NCBI RefSeq assembly: GCF_937915125.1
Contig: NZ_CALDMP010000062.1
Coordinates: 1 to 56,750 of the forward strand
Source: an uncultured Ruminococcus sp.
GTDB taxonomy: Bacteria > Bacillota > Clostridia > Oscillospirales > Ruminococcaceae
Direction of reading: 5' to 3'
Length of the DNA stretch: 56,750 nt
This document shows positions 53,019 through 56,750 of this stretch, piece by piece (positions within the stretch are counted from its first letter, which is position 1; each line of letters opens with the position of its first letter). Made by a program: the position numbers and the translations under genes. A model generated the notes under the pieces. That model was given only the letters and a program-made list of their open reading frames with translations, searched no databases and was not told the origin of the DNA.

Positions 53019-54125
53019 TTATTCCATCTTCCTCTTGGGCACAACCGCATCTGCGCACTGTGCACCATCGTGGGCATGTCCTGTTACCAGCACCAGACCA
53101 CCGATTTCCTGTTTCCACCTTGCCACCTGCGCATCTGTATAAGGCGTGATCAGCAGGGACAATTCCTCCCGATTGAATAATCCACGCCTTAGAAGCTGGG
53201 ACATGGGCTGGATACGCTCCAACTGCAATGCCGCCAGAAGCTCCAGCATTTGGTGATACATTACCCTACCGCCGCCATACCGTGTTTCATAGGACACTTT
53301 CTCTGCATCCATTTCTCCCACACAAAGGCGTACCAACCAGCCATTCTGACACAATTCCCACAGACATTGAGTGCAAACCCGGATGGTATGCTCCATCAGC
53401 TCCGTATCCAGCGTCATTCTGCCGGAATCCGCAGGATTTGTTTCCAATGCCAGCAAAACCGTCACTGTCTGCTGTGCCGTCCGTTCCTCCTGCCGCACCA
53501 GAAATGTCCCGGCGTGGGCAGAGGCTTTCCAGTGCATCCGGTTCAGGGGATCACCGGGAACATATTCTCGCACGCCGGCAGGCAGACAGGGGTCTGTGCA
53601 TATACTATGCCGCACCGGATGTTCGCCAAAACTCTGCCGCAGTATCCGGGGCAATAACAATCCGGCTTCCGTAAAGCGACTGGGGAGCACTGTCACCGTG
53701 CCGCCTGTCTCACTGGCAGGCAGGGAGAGCCGCACGGCACCCAGCAGATCTGATGTCACCAGTATCACATGCTCCACCTGATAGATGCCTCGTTTTTCGC
53801 AGCGTATCTTCCAGACACGGCGTACTTTCGCATGTCCACGCACGGAGAAAAATCCGGTGACAAAACGGGACTGGTCGGTCACAACGCAGTGGGACTCCGG
53901 AAAATCCAGCCAGCGTGGTACAGTCAGCTCCGCCTTCAGCCAAGGTACAGGCAATGTCTTGTCATTTTCCACGATCTCGGTAAATTCCAGAGTTTCTCCC
54001 TCCGTCACTTCACTGGAAGAAAATTGACAGTGATAGGATAAGCCCTCCAGACCATACCGACGATACAGGGCGATTTCCCCGAACAGTACTGCCAGCACCA
54101 GCAGAATTACCGCAATCAGTTCCAT
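53019..54125 (-). CDS. DUF58 domain protein
   Basis: 368 residues. One or two hydrophobic segments at the N-terminus (~3-22), then a beta-rich region, then the DUF58 core with YVPGDPLNRMHWKASAHAG and a von Willebrand A-like fold (VTVLLALETNPAD). DUF58 proteins act with MoxR ATPases. The start overlaps the end of moxR by 10 nt. Confidence 0.88.
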   Translation of the reverse strand: MELIAVILLVLAVLFGEIALYRRYGLEGLSYHCQFSSSEVTEGETLEFTEIVENDKTLPVPWLKAELTVPRWLDFPESHCVVTDQSRFVTGFFSVRGHAKVRRVWKIRCEKRGIYQVEHVILVTSDLLGAVRLSLPASETGGTVTVLPSRFTEAGLLLPRILRQSFGEHPVRHSICTDPCLPAGVREYVPGDPLNRMHWKASAHAGTFLVRQEERTAQQTVTVLLALETNPADSGRMTLDTELMEHTIRVCTQCLWELCQNGWLVRLCVGEMDAEKVSYETRYGGGRVMYHQMLELLAALQLERIQPMSQLLRRGLFNREELSLLITPYTDAQVARWKQEIGGLVLVTGHAHDGAQCADAVVPKRKME

Positions 54126-55057
54126 GATGATTCCTTTGGTACAGGCACAGTTTCCAGCAGTTCCCGGACAATTTCCCGGCTGGCGGTACCGCTTTCATCC
54201 CATGCACCGCCTCGTACGGTCATACGATGCGCCATGCAGTCTGCTGCGATTTCTTTCACATCATCCGGCGTCACAAAGCTTCTGCCATGGATGGCTGCCA
54301 TAGCACGTGACACTTCCAGCAGCGCCAGCATACCACGTGTGCTCAGTCCCAGCTGCACCCGTTCATGCTCCCGGGATGCCTGCGCCAGATCTGCCACATA
54401 TTCCCGGATGGGTGCAGATGCAGTCACCTGCTGCAGTTCCGCCCGTGCATCCAGCAATTGTTTTGCTGTTACCACCGGTGTAGTTTCCGGCTGTGCCGTT
54501 CTTGCCAGCAATGCCAGCTCCTGTTCCCGATCGGGATAGCCCAGGGACAAACAGAGCAGAAAGCGATCCAGCTGGGCTTCCGGCAAAGGAAATGTACCCT
54601 GCATCTCCACGGGATTCTGGGTTGCAATGACAAAAAACGGTTCTTCCAGCGGATAGGTCACGCCGTCCGCTGTCACCTGCCGTTCTTCCATACACTCCAG
54701 CAGTGCAGACTGGGTGCGCGGCGTGGCACGATTGATCTCATCTGCCAGCAGGATCTGGGTAAAAACGGCGCCTTTCTGGAATTGAAATGTTCCTGTTTTC
54801 GGGTCGGGGATGCTGACGCCGATGAGGTCGGAGGGCAGCAGATCCGGCGTAAACTGAATGCGATGAAATGCAGCGTCCATGGACTTTGCAAGGGTGCGTG
54901 CCAGGGTGGTTTTTCCCGTGCCGGGAATATCGTTCAGGAGCACATGACCGCCGCAGAGCAGTGCAGCGAGAACTTTGTCAATGACTTCTTCCTTGCCGAG
55001 TATCTGCTGCGATATGGAATTGCGCAGAGCGGCGGTAAATGATTGTATCTGTGACAT
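54116..55057 (-). CDS. MoxR-family AAA+ ATPase
   Basis: 313 residues. Walker A LNDIPGTGKTTLART, Walker B ILLADEINRATPRTQSALLE, sensor 1 FFVIATQNPVE and a C-terminal helical lid with STRGMLALLEVSRAMA. MoxR ATPases are thought to work as chaperones maturing specific complexes or vWA proteins. AAAGGAAC precedes the start. Confidence 0.94.
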   Translation of the reverse strand: MSQIQSFTAALRNSISQQILGKEEVIDKVLAALLCGGHVLLNDIPGTGKTTLARTLAKSMDAAFHRIQFTPDLLPSDLIGVSIPDPKTGTFQFQKGAVFTQILLADEINRATPRTQSALLECMEERQVTADGVTYPLEEPFFVIATQNPVEMQGTFPLPEAQLDRFLLCLSLGYPDREQELALLARTAQPETTPVVTAKQLLDARAELQQVTASAPIREYVADLAQASREHERVQLGLSTRGMLALLEVSRAMAAIHGRSFVTPDDVKEIAADCMAHRMTVRGGAWDESGTASREIVRELLETVPVPKESSWN

Positions 55058-55094
55058 GTAGGAGTTCCTTTCTTTGGTGAAATTGGTTCGCTTT

Positions 55095-55123
55095 ATTATA
55101 GCATATTTCTGGGGATATGTCCA
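55095..55123 (-). promoter_or_regulatory. Promoter of the moxR operon
   Basis: On the minus strand TGGACA (55123-55118), 17 bp, TATAAT (55100-55095). Confidence 0.75.
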
Positions 55124-55159
55124 GCAAAAAGAAAAGAGACTGTTATAGTAACAGCCTCT
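55124..55159 (-). terminator. Terminator of the coiled-coil/SHOCT-like gene
   Basis: On the minus strand AGAGGCTGTTA (55159-55149) pairs with TAACAGTCTCT (55145-55135), one G-U pair, followed by TTTCTTTTT. It abuts the moxR promoter. Confidence 0.8.
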
Positions 55160-55204
55160 GTTAGTTTTTAAAAAATTATGTAAATAATAAAAGATTGACT
55201 GAGA

Positions 55205-55768
55205 TCAAGTAGTCAGTTCTATGATCTTATCATTTTTCTCCTGCTCCGTGATCAAGCCCATTTCTGCCTGCTGTTCAACCCTGCGAATCGCTTCAAAATT
55301 GTCCACACGTTTCCGCGCAACAGCAATCTTTTCGTCATACTCTTCTTGGCTCAGAAGGTCCATACCCAGTGCCTTATCCAGCTTTTGCTTCTGTGCAAGA
55401 AATTCTTCCTCAGCTGCCGCCTTTTCCCGAACAATATCCTTCTGCTTGATTTCTTTTTCCAGCTGAATGATCTTTTGCTCCAGATCCTGCTTCTTTGTCA
55501 TTTTCGGATCGATCATTTTCAGAATATCCGATACGTCAATCCCAGGCATTTCACCAGATTCGACAACATAATTTACAAATTTTCTACCTATCTGTGTATA
55601 AGCAGATTCAAGTTCCTGATTAATCACATTTACCTGAGAACGCAGAGATACGAGCTCTGCCTGTTCCTGCGTCGCAACTGCTGCATTCGAACCAACCTTG
55701 CCAGCAGTCTTTGTCACAGTTGAGCCAACATTTTTCGCCGTCTTCTGAATTTTGTCAAACATTCCCAT
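55205..55768 (-). CDS. Coiled-coil protein with SHOCT-like C-terminal helices
   Basis: 187 residues; CGGAGG precedes the ATG. Residues ~1-40 are Lys/Ala/Thr-rich and amphipathic (KIQKTAKNVGSTVTKTAGKV); ~40-130 form coiled coil with a loop at MPGIDVSDILKMIDPKM. Two SHOCT-like motifs follow: LDKALGMDLLSQEEYDEKI and VEQQAEMGLITEQEKNDKII. SHOCT motifs are thought to mediate oligomerisation or membrane association. The gene is monocistronic, faces away from the toxin-antitoxin region, and its AT-rich promoter region starts with a 17-A tract. No function can be assigned. Confidence 0.75.
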   Translation of the reverse strand: MGMFDKIQKTAKNVGSTVTKTAGKVGSNAAVATQEQAELVSLRSQVNVINQELESAYTQIGRKFVNYVVESGEMPGIDVSDILKMIDPKMTKKQDLEQKIIQLEKEIKQKDIVREKAAAEEEFLAQKQKLDKALGMDLLSQEEYDEKIAVARKRVDNFEAIRRVEQQAEMGLITEQEKNDKIIELTT

Positions 55769-55956
55769 AATTTAATTCCTCCGTTTTTCTAGCTTATAAT
55801 TAAATGTAATTATTGTACAAATACATTCGAGGCGTATCTGTACTTTCGATTACATTGTAACAAAAAAAAAAAAAAAAAGCAGTGAATTTTGTGAGAATAT
55901 ATTGTAAATTTAAGAAGAAAATTCAATTTTGCATCTCAACAATTGCAATTACACCC
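55769..55956. other. AT-rich region upstream of the SHOCT-like gene
   Basis: It contains a homopolymer of 17 A (55862-55878). On the minus strand a TTGTAC ... TATAAG pair with a 16-bp spacer near 55795-55822 is a possible weak promoter for the SHOCT-like gene. No gene was found. Confidence 0.4.
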
Positions 55957-56100
55957 TAAAAAATAACCGCCCCTAAGTTGCCAACTTGGACGGTTGTTTT
56001 TTAACTTCCACTGTGGAAGCGACCGTCTGCCGATGTGCTCTCTTCTCTTATAATATACCCGATTTGTCAAGGCAATGCTGCACAAAAATTGTGCGGTAGA
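55957..56100 (-). repeat. Degenerate copy of the antitoxin RNA module, without toxin
   Basis: It matches 56559-56740: an AAATAACCGCCCC terminator arm, the block from GCGACCGTCTGCCG to CTCTTCTCTTATA (41 nt with only two or three differences), and a GCACAAA...TTGTGC end. The -10 (TATATT on the minus strand, 56052-56057) is kept, but TTGACA (56065-56070) is only 7 bp away because about 10 bp of spacer are missing, so the promoter looks broken. The anti-Shine-Dalgarno CTCCCA has become CTTCCA. No peptide frame with a ribosome-binding site lies before it. Confidence 0.65.
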
Positions 56101-56132
56101 AATGGCTGTCAACCAATCTGCGTATCAACAAA

Positions 56133-56190
56133 TCTGCTGACAGTACTGCAAAGAAATTTGTTGACAGTACTGTAAATGAATCTGTTGACC
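56133..56190. repeat. Tandem repeat of 24-bp period
   Basis: Units begin at 56133, 56157 and 56181 (TCTGCTGAC, TTTGTTGAC, TCTGTTGAC). Two full units contain the 8-bp palindrome CAGTACTG followed by YAAA; the third is partial. It lies about 170 bp upstream of the toxin promoter. It resembles an operator or iteron array; no replication gene is nearby. Confidence 0.65.
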
Positions 56191-56357
56191 AAAAAAGAAA
56201 CATAAGAAAGAAACATACTGCGCATGCATATGTTTCAAACGCCTATGGGCAGAATATCCCAACAAGAAGAGCAAAGCACGGAAAAGCGGATGCAGAAAAA
56301 AGCCCTTGACATACTGTACGACACATAGAAAAATAACCAGTTACAGGTATTATTGGT

Positions 56358-56386
56358 TTGACAACTGTCGAAATTTGTGGTAAAAT
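56358..56386 (+). promoter_or_regulatory. Promoter of the toxin mRNA
   Basis: TTGACA (56358-56363), 17 bp ending TTTGTGG, TAAAAT (56381-56386). It shares the TTTGTGG extended -10 with the mgsA and phosphodiesterase promoters. Predicted start near 56393. Confidence 0.8.
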
Positions 56387-56429
56387 TAACCTAAGAGAGT
56401 ATACCAGTAACGGTAGGCGGTCATTCTCG

Positions 56430-56457
56430 CTCCCACACATCTCACGATGGATGGGAG
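56430..56457 (+). promoter_or_regulatory. Hairpin sequestering the toxin ribosome-binding site
   Basis: CTCCCA (56430-56435) pairs with TGGGAG (56452-56457), and inside it CATC (56438-56441) pairs with GATG (56446-56449), leaving a 2x2 internal loop and a TCAC loop. The right arm is part of the Shine-Dalgarno GGGAGGTG (56453-56460), so translation should be blocked in the folded mRNA. Confidence 0.7.
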
Positions 56458-56466
56458 GTGATATTT

Positions 56467-56568
56467 ATGGATTATGTGACATGGTCTGACCTGATTCAGG
56501 TCGGAATTTTTCTTGTGGCATACAGCACGTTTTTGTACATGCTCTTCCATAATAACACAAAGAAATAA
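56467..56568 (+). CDS. Putative holin-like small membrane toxin (type I toxin-antitoxin)
   Basis: 33 residues, with GGGAGGTG six bases before the ATG. A short polar start (MDYVTWSDLIQ) leads to one hydrophobic span (GIFLVAYSTFLYMLF, ~13-27) and a polar basic end (HNNTKK). This is the layout of TxpA/Fst/holin-like toxins of Firmicutes, which depolarise the membrane when overproduced. The stop codon lies inside the stem of the terminator shared with a convergent antisense RNA. A harmless small membrane peptide is the alternative; the RNA arrangement favours a toxin. Confidence 0.75.
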   Translation: MDYVTWSDLIQVGIFLVAYSTFLYMLFHNNTKK

Positions 56569-56647
56569 CCGCCCCAGCGTCCAAACTTAGGCGGTTATTT
56601 TTAACTAAACCTTTGTGGGAGCGACCGTCTGCCGGTGTGCTCTCTTC
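56558..56647 (-). ncRNA. Antisense antitoxin RNA
   Basis: An RNA of about 90 nt is predicted from the promoter at 56654-56682 to the terminator at 56563-56602. It overlaps the 3' end of the toxin mRNA in the terminator stem and loop. Its 5' half carries CTCCCAC (CTCCCA at 56621-56616), the same anti-Shine-Dalgarno sequence that the toxin mRNA uses to hide its own ribosome-binding site. It could therefore block translation in trans as well as pair at the 3' end. The arrangement resembles RatA-TxpA and the Fst par locus. Confidence 0.7.
56563..56602. terminator. Shared bidirectional terminator of toxin mRNA and antitoxin RNA
   Basis: An 11-bp perfect stem, AAATAACCGCC (56563-56573) with GGCGGTTATTT (56590-56600), followed by TT on plus and by TTTCTTTG on minus. 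It includes the toxin stop codon, so both RNAs end in complementary hairpins. Confidence 0.85.
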
Positions 56648-56653
56648 TCTTAT

Positions 56654-56682
56654 AGTATACCTGATTTGTCCGGATTTGTCAA
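56654..56682 (-). promoter_or_regulatory. Promoter of the antitoxin RNA
   Basis: On the minus strand a full-consensus TTGACA (56682-56677), exactly 17 bp, then TATACT (56659-56654). It is stronger than the toxin promoter (TAAAAT -10), as expected for an excess of antitoxin. Confidence 0.85.
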
Positions 56683-56750
56683 GAACATTTCCGGATTTTT
56701 TTAGGCAATACCGCACAAAGATTGTGCGTCAGATGCGCCGTCAGATTTTT

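Noticed and set aside
56133..56190. CRISPR-like array
   Set aside because: The 24-bp units are contiguous with no unique spacers, and no cas gene is present.
56243..56440. 65-codon minus-strand frame upstream of the toxin
   Set aside because: It has no ribosome-binding site and covers the toxin promoter and leader.

Overview
The window looks like chromosome from a gut-type, spore-forming Firmicute of the Oscillospirales/Ruminococcaceae group. The evidence is the gene content (spoVG, bofA-like gene, FtsEX-PcsB, MreBCD, CdaR and MerR regulators), the G+C near 50 %, strong AGGAGG ribosome-binding sites and SigA-type promoters with an extended -10. This is inference from gene families; no rRNA or tRNA gene is present to fix the taxon.

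Left edge (1-1500): the end of an insertion sequence (C-terminus of a DDE transposase plus terminator) sits inside a MocR/PdxR-type regulator gene. It has removed most of the DNA-binding domain and left the aminotransferase-like domain.

1548-16436, minus strand: one tightly coupled cobalamin operon of 16 genes, cbiA-cobU-cobS-cobU2-cbiB-cobD-cbiP-cbiD-cbiET-cbiL-cbiF-cbiG-cbiH-cbiJ-cobT-cbiC, mostly joined by ATGA-type overlaps. It starts at a SigA promoter and is preceded by a cobalamin riboswitch ending in an intrinsic terminator. It covers the anaerobic route from cobalt-precorrin-2 to cobalamin. Cobalt chelatase, adenosyltransferase and transport genes are not here. A MerR regulator is divergent from it and is followed by a 159-bp MITE-like palindromic element.

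17800-27838, minus strand: cell envelope and housekeeping genes: ftsE-ftsX-PcsB-like M23 hydrolase-S41 protease, a CdaR/PucR regulator, argS, a DUF1934 gene, murI and ddl.

28147-32103, plus strand: rpmG-secE-nusG-rplK-rplA, then rplJ-rplL with its own promoter and an L10 autoregulatory leader.

32115-33494, minus strand: a bofA-like gene preceded by three uncharacterised genes. Then on plus: a YfcE-type phosphodiesterase, YfhO and a Nudix ADP-ribose hydrolase. spoVG is on minus with an unusual terminator-like hairpin in its leader. On plus follow murC, zapA, a U32/RlhA-like protein, dut, DUF4321, mreB-mreC-mreD-mrdA, mgsA, hisS-aspS.

51513-55768, minus strand: MoxR AAA+ ATPase-DUF58-DUF4129 operon and a coiled-coil protein with SHOCT-like ends.

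55880-56750: a small accessory region. Its centre is a candidate type I toxin-antitoxin locus: a 33-residue single-span membrane peptide with a sequestered ribosome-binding site, and a convergent antisense RNA with a consensus promoter overlapping its terminator. A second antitoxin-like copy without a toxin and with a damaged promoter lies about 600 bp to the left, with a 24-bp-period tandem repeat between them. This is the most interesting part of the window.
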